A stretch of DNA of 64,000 bases, taken from assembly GCF_000214135.1 (NCBI RefSeq), contig NZ_AFIE01000002.1, positions 1 through 64,000 of the forward strand. Reading direction: 5' to 3'. Numbering within the stretch: position 1 is the stretch's first letter; each line of letters opens with the position of its first letter. The DNA comes from Acinetobacter sp. P8-3-8 (GTDB lineage Bacteria > Pseudomonadota > Gammaproteobacteria > Pseudomonadales > Moraxellaceae). A model generated the notes under the pieces. The model saw only the letters and a program-made list of their open reading frames with translations, was not told where the DNA came from and made no database searches. Made by a program: the position numbers and the translations under genes. Shown piece by piece: positions 36,101-44,638 of this stretch.

Positions 36101-37678
36101 TTGGCACTTACAGGTAAATTGAATGGTTATGCTAAAGCATCATGGACACAAGGGACGAAGCCTAAGTTAGATGCAAAATTAGTTACACGTAACGGTCAAA
36201 TTGGTATTGCTGCTGAAGATCCAGAAGATATTTCAACGTCAATGAGTTATGACGAAGCAAGTATCATTGCTAAAAGTATCTCAGATGGTTTGTTGCTACG
36301 TGTCGATTTAAAAGCACCGAATATTGGTACAGGTTATGCGAGTGTAATCGTCAATCCTTATGTGGATTCTAAACCAATGCGTGGTGAAGTTGCCTTTAAT
36401 GAAGTTCAACTGCAAATCCTAAAACCTTTTATTGCTGATGTTCGCAAATTAGATGGGACATTATCACTTGCAGGTAAAATCAATGGGACTTTAACTCAGC
36501 CACTATTTGATGGTGAAATGCGTTTAAAGAATGGTGAAATCAGTATGATTTCACTGCCTGTTAATTTAACGAATGTGCAGATTTATTCTTCAATTCGTCA
36601 AGATGTTGTAACGATCAATGGTGCATTTAATAGCGGACGTGGCGTTGGCAAAATCAATGGTAGTATTGATTGGAAAAATGATCTTCGTGTGCAATTAAAA
36701 TTAAATGGGGAAAGATTACTCATCCGCCAAGCACCTTTGATTACAGCGGTTGTGGATACTGATATTGAAGTCGATGCTTTACCAATGAGTAAGCGTATTA
36801 CGGTGAATGGTAAGGTCGATGTACCACGTGCGCTTATTTCGATGCCAGAGAGCAGTGCGACAGTGGTTAACGTTTCACCAGACGTGCGAATTGTTAAAGA
36901 AGGTGAAAATCAGCTCGCTATTTTACGAGCTGCTAAACCTTGGGATATTCGTGCAGATGTTTCAGTCAATCTCGGTGATAAAGTCATTTTCGAAGGCTTT
37001 AATAGTCGTATTCCTTTGGTCGGTCGTTTATATCTCACGCAACGTGGTTTGGAAACAGCGATGCGTGCTAATGGTGCAATTGGTGTGAGCCAAAAAGTGA
37101 CCATCGAAGCCTATGGTCAGCGTTTAGATTTGAACCGTGCTATTGCACGTTTTAATGGGCCATTGGCGAATCCGACTTTAGATATTGATACCAATAAAAG
37201 TATTTCGGGCAGTATTGTCGGCGTTCGTATCACGGGTACTGCAACGAGTCCAAATATTCAAGTGTATAACGATGCAGGATTATCTGATCAAGAAGCGATG
37301 AATGCTTTAATCACTGGGCGAATCAATGAAGGTTCAAGTGGTTTAAGTAATGAACAAGGCTTCAAATCGGATGTAAATAACACCATTGCCGCAGCAGGGA
37401 TCAGCTTAGGTTTAGGTGGGACGCGAGCGTTTACCAATCAGATTGGTCGTACTTTTGGTTTGAGTGGTTTAGCCTTTGATGCTCAGGGTACAGGTGATGA
37501 TACGCAAGTTAGCTTAACAGGCTATATTACACCTGACTTGTATATTCGTTATGGTGTAGGAGTATTTACACCAGTGAATAAACTGACCTTACGTTATCAA
37601 ATGAATAAGCGTTTATATTTAGAAGCAAGCCAGTCTTTAGAGAAAGCAATCGATTTGTTCTATCACTGGAGATACTAA
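33140..37678 (+). CDS. tamB: Translocation and assembly module subunit TamB
   Basis: The 1512-residue protein has one N-terminal membrane helix (about residues 32-52). A very long, repetitive beta-strand body of AsmA/VPS13-like bridge type follows, and the C-terminal DUF490/TamB domain contains LITGRINEGSSGLSN and a FGLSGLAFDAQG stretch, ending in FYHWRY. TamB spans the periplasm between the inner membrane and TamA, and recent work points to phospholipid transport. Length is above the E. coli protein (1259). It lies directly after tamA on the same strand and is closed by a strong terminator. Confidence 0.95.
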   Translation: MTDAEHQDVQNEQQSNSLEPEQTPKKRKLLRNILLSVFLIIVLLVTALAVMFSTDKGSKFLLDRVAASQKIIHYQYEGGNLLQGIILKNILVTLKPVDIKIDRANVSLGWRAIFDKEIHLSHADVNNLRIITKSPPSNEPFKFSEIKLPFILRVDEADVDHLQIQTYAAKVDFNDVHLETALWSGTELKFENTSMDMGYLSVKNAKGNMDFKGKYPLNAQGVLRLPSLKSLNINDIYVQARGSLDTIKAGVATKTPDMLTGWAVLHPMRPEVPMSGALNFKNYHWPLLLEQELLSKNGIAKFQGDIKGLNLDINTDISGKNIPQGQYTALAHTDLINQLNINNVNGQLMGGAVNAAGLVSWQDHVHWDLKGRLDRINPKDKLIPQVIQDFLPPSLDANIGSIGALKQGMHLTANVAFDKYETWNVKLDQAEQQNNKKPEPMLLGVDWKNIDRAVPYVGWLSSEQGQVNLALLEGQQNIHVATVVRKNEKGTLPAGKYNAQLDLKGDSLHIPAFNYLADQGNLSGNAVIELPTEKRQLKWQAVLNAKDFNPQSVVAAAPVDLLNGQVKANGFAKPNQQLISFDSVNLTGRIANQANPETIQLTGKSSAAIIFADQKAGGAFKGFAVNYDGALNAAQLKQGSGLLKLRVSGTPELIKIAELQHDGIAGKIFASGQVHVGNAISWDISTSLIRFKPQYFVSSVRGEVSGNVKTQGNWSDKQKRISIQQLNIAGMINNKPLRGRGNLAIMLKADQKGFIPQQFEANNLFLSYANNQVQATGNAQNLRLKVNAPALYELYPGLRGTAYGYLNLQVQPRLSATANLVVDRFSLNDISIKKLSLKGELPTSEVTPSKMVAQLDTLRSGNREIQHAAITLSGTRKAHLLQLQGWNYYSKFYMQLAGGFNAQNDWLGQVQKGEFDSVRAHLIQQKNAPVIYSSSKAELYVGQHCWQSQQSQLCFDQPIRVSQKSGNVSFLTENLDLNDFAAFMPQGLALTGKLNGYAKASWTQGTKPKLDAKLVTRNGQIGIAAEDPEDISTSMSYDEASIIAKSISDGLLLRVDLKAPNIGTGYASVIVNPYVDSKPMRGEVAFNEVQLQILKPFIADVRKLDGTLSLAGKINGTLTQPLFDGEMRLKNGEISMISLPVNLTNVQIYSSIRQDVVTINGAFNSGRGVGKINGSIDWKNDLRVQLKLNGERLLIRQAPLITAVVDTDIEVDALPMSKRITVNGKVDVPRALISMPESSATVVNVSPDVRIVKEGENQLAILRAAKPWDIRADVSVNLGDKVIFEGFNSRIPLVGRLYLTQRGLETAMRANGAIGVSQKVTIEAYGQRLDLNRAIARFNGPLANPTLDIDTNKSISGSIVGVRITGTATSPNIQVYNDAGLSDQEAMNALITGRINEGSSGLSNEQGFKSDVNNTIAAAGISLGLGGTRAFTNQIGRTFGLSGLAFDAQGTGDDTQVSLTGYITPDLYIRYGVGVFTPVNKLTLRYQMNKRLYLEASQSLEKAIDLFYHWRY

Positions 37679-37752
37679 GCGTATTGCAAATTCTAAGCAC
37701 ATTGCTGGTTCTAAGCGATTAGCAATAAGCGTTGGCAATCTGTCAAAAATAA

Positions 37753-37788
37753 AAAAGCCTTTTAATTCAGTATTAAAAGGCTTTTCTT
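37753..37788. terminator. Bidirectional terminator between tamB and the acyl-CoA ligase
   Basis: AAAAGCCTTTTAA pairs with TTAAAAGGCTTTT around seven bases (13-pair stem), with A- and T-tracts on both sides. It separates two convergent genes. Confidence 0.92.
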
Positions 37789-37808
37789 TGGGAATTTAAA
37801 TGATCAGC

Positions 37809-39437
37809 TTATTCAGTTAACAATATTTTTCCATATTGTTCACGTAAATCACGTTTGAGCATCTTTCCTGTACCTGTTAAAGGAATAGATTCTACAAAAA
37901 CAACCTTATCTGGAATCTGCCATTTCGCAATTTTATCTTCATAGTAGTCTAATAAATCTTGTTCGGTAATTGCAGCACCTTGTTGTTTAATTGCAATAAC
38001 CACAGGGCGTTCATCCCATTTAGGGTGGTCAGCAGCAATCACTGCTGCCATCGCAATTTCAGGATGGCTCATGGCAATATTTTCCAGTTCTACTGAAGAA
38101 ATCCATTCACCACCAGATTTAATTAAATCTTTAGCACGGTCACTTAATAAGAGGTAACCATCTTCATTAATTGATGCAATATCACCTGTATCAAACCAAC
38201 CATCTGCAGTTAAAGCATTCTCAGATTTGCCATAATAAGACTCGATGATCCAGTGACCTCTCACTTGTAAGTTACCTGTGGTATGACCATCACGGCTGAC
38301 TTCATGTGTACCATTTTCTTCATCGGTAATACGTAAATCTACACCAAAAGGTGGGCGACCTTGTGAAAGACGGACTTTAAATTGTTCTTCTGCTGAAAGT
38401 TGTAAATGTTTAGCTTTGAGTTGATTGCCTGTACCTAAAGGACTCATTTCAGTCATGCCCCAAGCATGGATGGTTTCACAATTATAGATATCTCTAAAGG
38501 CTCTCATCATTGCAGGAGGGCAAGCTGAACCACCGACAACATTACGTTTAAGGCTGACCAATGTGCTGCCAGTTTGTTTCGCTGCTGCGAGTAAGCCTTG
38601 CCAAATCGTTGGTACACCCAGCGCGATACTGACTTTATATTCATCAATCATTTGCACCAAGCTTGCGCCGTCTAAGCCAGGGCCAGGTAGGACGAAGGTG
38701 CAACCAACCATTGCCGCTGCGTATGGTGTGCCCCATGCATTGACATGGAACATAGGTACCACAGGTAGCATGATGTCATTTGCAGACAAGTTTAATGAAT
38801 CTGGTAAGCAGATTGCATAGGTATGTAAAACAGTTGAACGGTGGCTGTATAAAGCACCTTTAGGGTTACCCGTTGTCCCTGAGGTATAACACAGTGAGCT
38901 GGCTGTATTTTCATCAAGCTCAGGCCATTCATATTGTTCAGAATGTTCGGCAATAAGAACATCATAGAATTTAACATCAGGCACGGCATCTGCAACTTCT
39001 TGGTCAAAAGCACCCAGATAAATAAAATGCTCAACCGTTGGTGTGTGGGCTTTGACAGCACGAATTAAAGGTAAAAAGGTTTTATCAAATAATACAACAC
39101 GATCTTGTGCATCATTAATAATAAAAACAAGCTGTTCAGGAAATAGGCGAGGGTTGATGGTATGACAAACTAAACCACTGCCTGAAATGGCATACCAAGA
39201 TTCTAAGTGTCGATGATTATTCCATGCAATTGTTGCAACACGATCACCTAGTCCAAGACCTAAAACATTCAGTGCATTGGCAAACCGTTTTGAGTTTTTA
39301 GTAACATGTGTCCAATCTGTTTTGGTAATTGTGCCATCCGTATTTTTAGAAATAATGGCGGTATCTCCATGATAGCGAGCAGCATGTTCAATTATGCTAC
39401 TGATCAGGAGCGGTTGATGCATCATTCTTCCTTGCAT
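37809..39437 (-). CDS. Fatty acyl-CoA synthetase (AMP-forming, AlkK-like)
   Basis: The 542-residue ANL-superfamily enzyme has the P-loop CYTSGTTGNPKGALYSH, the A5-type HAWGMTEMSP, the hinge block GWFDTGDIASINEDG / DRAKDLIKSGGEWIS and the catalytic lysine in LTGTGKMLKRDLR. It activates a carboxylic acid through an acyl-adenylate. The N-terminal part resembles medium/long-chain fatty acid ligases of AlkK type; chain length is not certain. Two ATGs (39437 and 39425) each have a good AAGGA site; I chose the first. It is monocistronic. Confidence 0.92.
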   Translation of the reverse strand: MQGRMMHQPLLISSIIEHAARYHGDTAIISKNTDGTITKTDWTHVTKNSKRFANALNVLGLGLGDRVATIAWNNHRHLESWYAISGSGLVCHTINPRLFPEQLVFIINDAQDRVVLFDKTFLPLIRAVKAHTPTVEHFIYLGAFDQEVADAVPDVKFYDVLIAEHSEQYEWPELDENTASSLCYTSGTTGNPKGALYSHRSTVLHTYAICLPDSLNLSANDIMLPVVPMFHVNAWGTPYAAAMVGCTFVLPGPGLDGASLVQMIDEYKVSIALGVPTIWQGLLAAAKQTGSTLVSLKRNVVGGSACPPAMMRAFRDIYNCETIHAWGMTEMSPLGTGNQLKAKHLQLSAEEQFKVRLSQGRPPFGVDLRITDEENGTHEVSRDGHTTGNLQVRGHWIIESYYGKSENALTADGWFDTGDIASINEDGYLLLSDRAKDLIKSGGEWISSVELENIAMSHPEIAMAAVIAADHPKWDERPVVIAIKQQGAAITEQDLLDYYEDKIAKWQIPDKVVFVESIPLTGTGKMLKRDLREQYGKILLTE

Positions 39438-39813
39438 AGAAAATTCCTTTATAATCTTATGGATATGTTTAAATTGTGTTAAAGCTTTCTAGTTAAAAAG
39501 ATTATTAGTAGAAAAAGCTATCATTTCATCCTATATAAAAGTTTGATTAAATCAAGCTTAAAAACAACAAATTTTTAATATGAAAAGTGTAATTTTCAGC
39601 AATAAAACCAATAATTTAATGAATTATCACGATTTGAAAATCAGGCTTTAAAATTCTGTTATGAATCATTCAATCCATCTACGACTAAAGATGTAAGAAA
39701 ATATATTTCAACTTATGAAAAATTGTGATAATTATATTTAAAAGTCTAATTAGGCTTTCTTTAAAGTGGTAGGAATAAATAAAACAAGTAGGAATAGTAA
39801 AAGGAGTTTAGGA
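39438..39813. other. AT-rich intergenic region with a coding-like remnant
   Basis: This 376-base gap probably holds the acyl-CoA ligase promoter. On the plus strand a 37-codon stretch (39615-39725, stop at 39726) reads like protein, including FENQALKFCYESFNP and VRKYISTYEKL, but it has no start codon or ribosome site. It may be a decayed gene end or chance. Confidence 0.4.
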
Positions 39814-39918
39814 ATGTTGAGCAAAATCAGAAAGCTATTGTGCATTCATAGTTATGAGTATGAGATTGGGCATAACATCGTTATTAAGGAATGTCGTAAA
39901 TGTGGGGCGCATCATTAA
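39814..39918 (+). CDS. 34-residue CxxC mini-protein
   Basis: A short frame of 34 codons starts at an ATG preceded by AAGGAG (39801-39806) with seven bases' spacing, an excellent ribosome site. The product has LLCIHSYEYE near its start and ends KECRKCGAHH. One Cys-His pair and a CxxC followed by Gly-Ala-His-His could bind one zinc, like the small Cx2H/CxxC proteins found in phages and chromosomes. It is followed by a hairpin at 39957-39991. Function unknown; conservation would decide. Confidence 0.55.
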   Translation: MLSKIRKLLCIHSYEYEIGHNIVIKECRKCGAHH

Positions 39919-39956
39919 ACTGATCTACAAGATGATGTTGCTATGATTAAATAGGA

Positions 39957-39991
39957 AATATCACCATATTTGGCATGAATGTGGTGATATT
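39957..39991 (+). terminator. Hairpin after the CxxC mini-protein
   Basis: AATATCACCA pairs perfectly with TGGTGATATT around 15 bases, followed by TTAAATTG. The U-tract is short, so termination may be weak. Confidence 0.55.
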
Positions 39992-40111
39992 TTAAATTGA
40001 ATCTTTCTGTTTGTTCTTTTTATTCAACATTTCAATATTTTCATGCGCTAGTTTTAAACTCAAAAATTATTTCATGTACAATAATAACCATCTTTTTATC
40101 GTTTAATTTTT

Positions 40112-40324
40112 ATGTCTAAAGACTTTCTCACAGAAAATTATATTGTAGATGAACATCTTGCAGATACTCTCAACTGGCTGTGCCAGCATCAAGATTGTTT
40201 TGATTCCTTTCAATATGATGCGATTGCTCAAGAGTTAAAAGTGCATCATGCAAATGGGACAGATATTATTCGTCAGGGAATGTATTTAACGTCTAAGTAT
40301 GGAATTTTAGTCACGTCTTTATAG
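40112..40324 (+). CDS. Small hypothetical protein
   Basis: The 70-residue soluble protein has an N-terminal acidic part (SKDFLTENYIVDEHLADTL), a CQHQDCFDSFQYD segment and a C-terminal strand KYGILVTSL. I do not recognise a family. The ATG at 40112 has no clear ribosome site (upstream is a T-run), which lowers certainty. It lies between the mini-protein and bioB. Confidence 0.55.
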   Translation: MSKDFLTENYIVDEHLADTLNWLCQHQDCFDSFQYDAIAQELKVHHANGTDIIRQGMYLTSKYGILVTSL

Positions 40325-40436
40325 TTTTTATTCTGTTGAATTATTTTTAGTCTTGGATTTTCAAAATACCTTAGATTTGCAAATAACTTAAATTTTCAAA
40401 ACTTAGATTCTTAGATGAAAATCAAACAATAAAGAT

Positions 40437-40468
40437 CAATCCCTTCTCATTGAAAAGGGATTGCTTTT
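40437..40468. terminator. Terminator between a small gene and bioB
   Basis: CAATCCCTT pairs with AAGGGATTG around about nine bases, followed by CTTTTTAAG. It lies just before the bioB stop; on the plus strand it serves the small 70-residue gene, about 115 bases away. Confidence 0.8.
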
Positions 40469-40474
40469 TAAGTA

Positions 40475-41464
40475 TTAGCTTGCCATTGCATCAATGGTCA
40501 GTTCAGAAATAGTTGGTTTGGCTTTTTCTACTTTTAGCCCCAATTTGCTGAACAATTGTTTGTCTTTACCTTCACCAGCATTCGGTGTGGTCAGTAGCTT
40601 TTCACCACTAAACAGTGAGTTTGCACCTGCCATAAATGCTAAAGCTTGATCCGAGTCAGAGAGTGATTCACGTCCTGCTGAAAGACGAATGTAGCTTTTT
40701 GGCATGATAATACGTGCTACAGCAATGGTGCGAATCCATTCTGTGACATCAAGTTTTTCAACATCAGCCAAAGGCGTACCTTCAATTGGAACCAACATGT
40801 TGATTGGTACAGATTCAGGGTGAATGGCTAATGTTGCTAGCTCATGTAATAAACCAATACGATCTTTACGACTTTCACCTAAACCAACAATACCACCGCT
40901 ACAAACTTTCATACCTGCATTACGTACATGATCTAAAGTATTCAGACGATCATCAAAAGTACGTGTGCTGATAATATGTGAGTAATATTCACGAGAAGTA
41001 TCTAGGTTGTGATTGTAATAATCCAAGCCCGCTTCATGCAAACGTTCAGCTTGAGATTGGTTAAGCATACCTAAAGTCATACAGGTTTCTAAACCGAGTG
41101 CTTTTACTTCACGAACCATTTCAATCACATAAGGCATATCGCGTTCATGTGGATTACGCCATGCAGCACCCATACAGAAACGAGAAGAACCAGAAGCAAT
41201 TGCTTCTTTGGCTTCGCTGATGACTTTATCCACTGCAATGCGTTTTTCAGCTTCAAGTTTTGAATCATAACGTGCAGACTGAGAGCAGTATTTACAATCT
41301 TCAGGGCATTTACCTGTTTTAATTGAAAGTAAAGTGCTCACTTGAATCGTATTGGCATCAAAATGCTCACGATGCGTTTGTTGCGCTTTAAAAACTAAAT
41401 CAAGAAAAGGTTGATCGTATAAAGCTTGAATTTCTTCACGAGTCCAGTCATTACGTACTGTCAT
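40475..41464 (-). CDS. bioB: Biotin synthase
   Basis: BioB inserts sulfur into dethiobiotin using radical SAM chemistry. The 329-residue protein has the radical SAM motif [11 protein letters not shown] (CX3CX2C) and the family blocks [22 protein letters not shown] and [17 protein letters not shown] holds the conserved Arg of the [2Fe-2S] site. No other bio gene is adjacent. A near-consensus Fur box lies 13 bases upstream of the start, suggesting iron control of this Fe-S enzyme. Confidence 0.97.
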   Translation of the reverse strand: MTVRNDWTREEIQALYDQPFLDLVFKAQQTHREHFDANTIQVSTLLSIKTGKCPEDCKYCSQSARYDSKLEAEKRIAVDKVISEAKEAIASGSSRFCMGAAWRNPHERDMPYVIEMVREVKALGLETCMTLGMLNQSQAERLHEAGLDYYNHNLDTSREYYSHIISTRTFDDRLNTLDHVRNAGMKVCSGGIVGLGESRKDRIGLLHELATLAIHPESVPINMLVPIEGTPLADVEKLDVTEWIRTIAVARIIMPKSYIRLSAGRESLSDSDQALAFMAGANSLFSGEKLLTTPNAGEGKDKQLFSKLGLKVEKAKPTISELTIDAMAS

Positions 41465-41763
41465 TGGTCTAATCCGTGATAATCATTATCTAATAGTGTT
41501 TATAATACATAATTCGTGCCAATTCCAAAGGGCAAAAAAGTCCAAATATGATGGTATCTTACGATTAAAAATATCAATAAAATAGAAAACTAAAATTATA
41601 GATATAGTTGCAATGTTGAACAGTTTTTTTGTGAATTACTTACAAAATTTGTATTTTATAGGATAATAACTTCTTTGTATTTGTCATTAAAATATAAAAT
41701 AAATAAGAACTTTGCAAGGATCTGTAAATTTAAGATCTGAATGAAATATCAAAAGGAATGTGC
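41465..41763. other. Intergenic region between queG and bioB
   Basis: Apart from the Fur box, this 300-base AT-rich gap shows no gene. It holds the bioB promoter and, on the same strand, the 3' end of queG. I see no clear terminator for queG. Confidence 0.5.
41477..41491 (-). promoter_or_regulatory. Near-consensus Fur box upstream of bioB
   Basis: TGATAATCATTATCT matches the 7-1-7 Fur consensus at 13 of 14 defined positions, better than the box of the receptor operon at 9119. It ends 13 bases from the bioB start, where a bound repressor would block transcription or initiation. Confidence 0.75.
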
Positions 41764-42864
41764 TTAAATTGCCAGTTGTTTACACAATTGCTCTGCAATG
41801 GCCCAATCAATATGGATTTGCACAACTTCATCATGCAGTGATTTATTTTGTTGCAATGCTTGGATAATCTGTTGCGAAAATGGCGCATTTCCTAAGCCAA
41901 TTGCAATATTACGCATAAAGCTTTGATAACCTGTGCGCCGTATTGGACTGCCTTCGGTGCAGCTTAAAAAAGTTGGTTCATCCCAGTGCCATAAATCCAA
42001 TAAGCTCATTTGGTCTAAACCGTGTCTAGGATTAAAATCTTCGATCGTGGCTTTTTTTGCAAAACTATTCCAAGGGCAAATCAACTGACAGTCATCACAG
42101 CCAAAAACTCGATTGCCAATGCCACGACGAAGTTCTTCTGGAATGATGCCTTTATATTCAATGGTTAAATAAGCAATGCATTTACGTGCATCAAGCATAT
42201 AAGGCTCAACAATCGCTTGCGTCGGACAAATATCAATGCATGCGGTACAAGAACCACAATGGGATGTTGCAGGTTCATCGAAAGGTAGCTCTAAAGCGCT
42301 AAACAATTCACCTAATACAAAGAAAGAGCCTGATGTTTTGTGAATCAGTAAAGTATGTTTACCTGTCCAACCCATTCCTGCATTTTCAGCCAAGGATTTT
42401 TCAAAGATAGGCGCAGAGTCTGCAAATGGACGAGATTCAAATTCACCGACTTTTTCTTTAATTTTGCTTGCTAAGGTTTTTAAACGTCCACGCATGACTT
42501 TATGATAATCACGTCCTCGTGCATAGCGAGCAATAATTGCTGAATTGGGTTCATCGGGTACATAACGCGGTTTTGGGGTTTCGACCAAGTAATTCATTCG
42601 AACACAGATAATGCTTTTAGTCCCTGGAACCAAAAGCGTTGGATCAGCTCTTTTTTCTAAATTCTCTTCAAGAAATTTCATATCGCCATGATAACCACGT
42701 TTTAAATATTCTTTAAAACGCGCTAATTCAGCTTGAGCATCGGGGCGAGCAATGACACAATCAGCAAAACCTAGCTGCAAAGCTTGTTGCTTAATCCACA
42801 ATTTTAATTCATGTGAATCAATTTGTTGCAGTGGAATGTGTGGTGAAGCTGAAGTTGCTGACAT
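41764..42864 (-). CDS. queG: Epoxyqueuosine reductase
   Basis: QueG is a cobalamin and Fe-S enzyme that reduces epoxyqueuosine to queuosine in the tRNA anticodon. The 366-residue protein has the two ferredoxin-type clusters: CGSCTACIDICPTQAI with a further Cys in DARKC, and DDCQLICPWNSFA. The N-terminal DUF1730-type region has ARGRDYHKVMRGRLK. Length is normal. It is divergent from nnr with 46 bases between the starts, a layout seen in other gammaproteobacteria. Confidence 0.95.
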   Translation of the reverse strand: MSATSASPHIPLQQIDSHELKLWIKQQALQLGFADCVIARPDAQAELARFKEYLKRGYHGDMKFLEENLEKRADPTLLVPGTKSIICVRMNYLVETPKPRYVPDEPNSAIIARYARGRDYHKVMRGRLKTLASKIKEKVGEFESRPFADSAPIFEKSLAENAGMGWTGKHTLLIHKTSGSFFVLGELFSALELPFDEPATSHCGSCTACIDICPTQAIVEPYMLDARKCIAYLTIEYKGIIPEELRRGIGNRVFGCDDCQLICPWNSFAKKATIEDFNPRHGLDQMSLLDLWHWDEPTFLSCTEGSPIRRTGYQSFMRNIAIGLGNAPFSQQIIQALQQNKSLHDEVVQIHIDWAIAEQLCKQLAI

Positions 42865-42910
42865 AGTAAAATCAATAGACTAAAAATTGGAACAAGAAAA
42901 GGACAGGACG

Positions 42911-44422
42911 ATGCTTCAACAAGTTTATCATAGCCACGAATTACAAGCATGGGAACGTCGTTGGTTTGCGCAGCAAAATAGCTCTTTTGGTCTAATGCAA
43001 CAGGTGGCTTGGTCAATTGCACAGCGTCTTGATACTTTATTTACACATTCTCAAACGAAAATACGCAAAATAGCGATTTGGTGTGGTGCTGGGAATAATG
43101 CAGGTGATGGTTATTGTCTAGCCAGTTATTTAAATCAATTGGGTTATCATGTTGAAATCTTTGCAACACCACTCGGTGAATCTCAAGATTTAAAGTTGGC
43201 TGTGAATGTTGCCAAGCAAGATGATTTAGTGATTCATTCAATTTTAAATCAAAATATGCAGAATCAATGTTCATTAAATCAAAATGTAATCACGCAATTT
43301 GATTGTCATATAGATGCTTTATTTGGGATCGGTTTAAATCGTGATTTAGACCAATTTTGGCAAGAAGTCATTCAATATTTTAATGCACAATCAGGTTTGA
43401 AAATTGCCATAGATATTCCAAGTGGTTTGAACGCAAATACAGGACAGCCTTTACCGATTGCCATTAAAGCAGATCGTACTTATACGGTTTTGGGTTTAAA
43501 AGCAGGGCTTTTTACGGGGCAGGCTAAAGAATATTCGGGAATTATTGACGTAATTTCAGTCATTCCAACAGATGCAGAATTAAAACCAATTGCGCAACTT
43601 GCTCCAAATCACATCCAATTAGCACAACGTCAAGCCTTTGGTCATAAAGGAAGTTATGGTCATGTCTTGGTAATTGGTGGGCATGCAGACATGGGTGGCG
43701 CTGCGATGATGGCTGCTGAATCTGCTTTTAGTGCAGGTGCGGGCAAAGTGACCATTGTGTGTGATGCAAAGCACCATACTGCCATTTTGGCACGTTCGCC
43801 GAATATTATGTTGCGTGATATCAATGCATTAACAATGGATGATATTCAAGTCCTAATTGATCAAGTTGATGCGGTCAGTTTTGGTATGGGGTTGGGGCGT
43901 GATGAATGGGCAGAACAACAGTTTTTAACATGGTTTGCAAAGGTGAATGTAGCGAAACATTTACAGGTGGTATTGGATGCAGATGCCTTATGGTTTTTAG
44001 CGATACATTCAACTCAGCTAAAAGCAGATACTTATTTAACACCGCATCCCGGTGAAGCGGCAAAACTACTGAACTGTAGTGTGCAAGATATTGAAAATGA
44101 TCGTATTCAAGCGATTCAAAAGCTACAACATCAATATTCGGGGCAGTGGGTACTTAAAGGTGCAGGAAGTCTGATTTTAGAAGATCAATTATGGATTTGT
44201 ACTGCTGGAAATGCAGGTATGGCGACAGGTGGCATGGGGGATGTTCTTGCGGGAATGATCGCAAGTTTGAAAGCACAATTTGCTGATAAAATTGCTTTGC
44301 ATGATATTGTGACTTTACATGCATTGGCAGGTGATCGGCTCGCACAGCAGGGTGAAAGAGGGATACAGGCGCACCATATGCAAGAGGCTGTTTATTATGT
44401 TGTGAATCATGCAAATACTTAA
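42911..44422 (+). CDS. nnr: Bifunctional NAD(P)HX epimerase/dehydratase
   Basis: Nnr repairs hydrated NAD(P)H. The 503-residue protein has the N-terminal epimerase (YjeF_N) with WCGAGNNAGDGYCLAS and IDALFGIGL. The C-terminal ATP/ADP-dependent dehydratase (carbohydrate-kinase fold) has GSYGHVLVIGG, VVLDADALW, LTPHPGEAAKLL and the phosphate loop NAGMATGGMGDVLAGM. The ATG at 42911 follows AGGACAGGACG. The frame is open upstream to a TTG at 42887, but that is not needed. tsaE, often next in other bacteria, is not present. Confidence 0.95.
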   Translation: MLQQVYHSHELQAWERRWFAQQNSSFGLMQQVAWSIAQRLDTLFTHSQTKIRKIAIWCGAGNNAGDGYCLASYLNQLGYHVEIFATPLGESQDLKLAVNVAKQDDLVIHSILNQNMQNQCSLNQNVITQFDCHIDALFGIGLNRDLDQFWQEVIQYFNAQSGLKIAIDIPSGLNANTGQPLPIAIKADRTYTVLGLKAGLFTGQAKEYSGIIDVISVIPTDAELKPIAQLAPNHIQLAQRQAFGHKGSYGHVLVIGGHADMGGAAMMAAESAFSAGAGKVTIVCDAKHHTAILARSPNIMLRDINALTMDDIQVLIDQVDAVSFGMGLGRDEWAEQQFLTWFAKVNVAKHLQVVLDADALWFLAIHSTQLKADTYLTPHPGEAAKLLNCSVQDIENDRIQAIQKLQHQYSGQWVLKGAGSLILEDQLWICTAGNAGMATGGMGDVLAGMIASLKAQFADKIALHDIVTLHALAGDRLAQQGERGIQAHHMQEAVYYVVNHANT

Positions 44423-44433
44423 AATAGTTGAGG

Positions 44434-44637
44434 ATGACTGGGGACGAAAGAACATACAATACACAAGGTGATGATCACTTTTTAGATACTGAACATGATG
44501 GTTTGTATGATATTGAAATTCAATATTCAGGAACGAAACGCCAATATAGGACAGAGTCTTATGATATTGTACCCGTCAATGAAACCCATGTTTATCACTA
44601 TAATGAAAAACAGCAAAAGTATTTCCGAGTAAAATAA
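44434..44637 (+). CDS. Small hypothetical protein, Tyr-rich
   Basis: The 67-residue soluble protein is rich in Tyr, Asp and His (FLDTEHDGLYDIEIQY, QYRTESYDIVPVN, VYHYNEKQQKYF). The strand pattern suggests a small beta barrel. It begins 11 bases after nnr; the ATG at 44434 directly follows GAGG, while a TTG at 44428 is an alternative. Translation is probably coupled to nnr. I do not recognise a family. Confidence 0.6.
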   Translation: MTGDERTYNTQGDDHFLDTEHDGLYDIEIQYSGTKRQYRTESYDIVPVNETHVYHYNEKQQKYFRVK

Positions 44638-44638
44638 A

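Noticed and set aside
41470-41495. BirA operator for bioB
   Set aside because: The palindrome fits the Fur 7-1-7 pattern far better than the BirA site (TTGTAAACC...GGTTTACAA), of which no copy is seen here.
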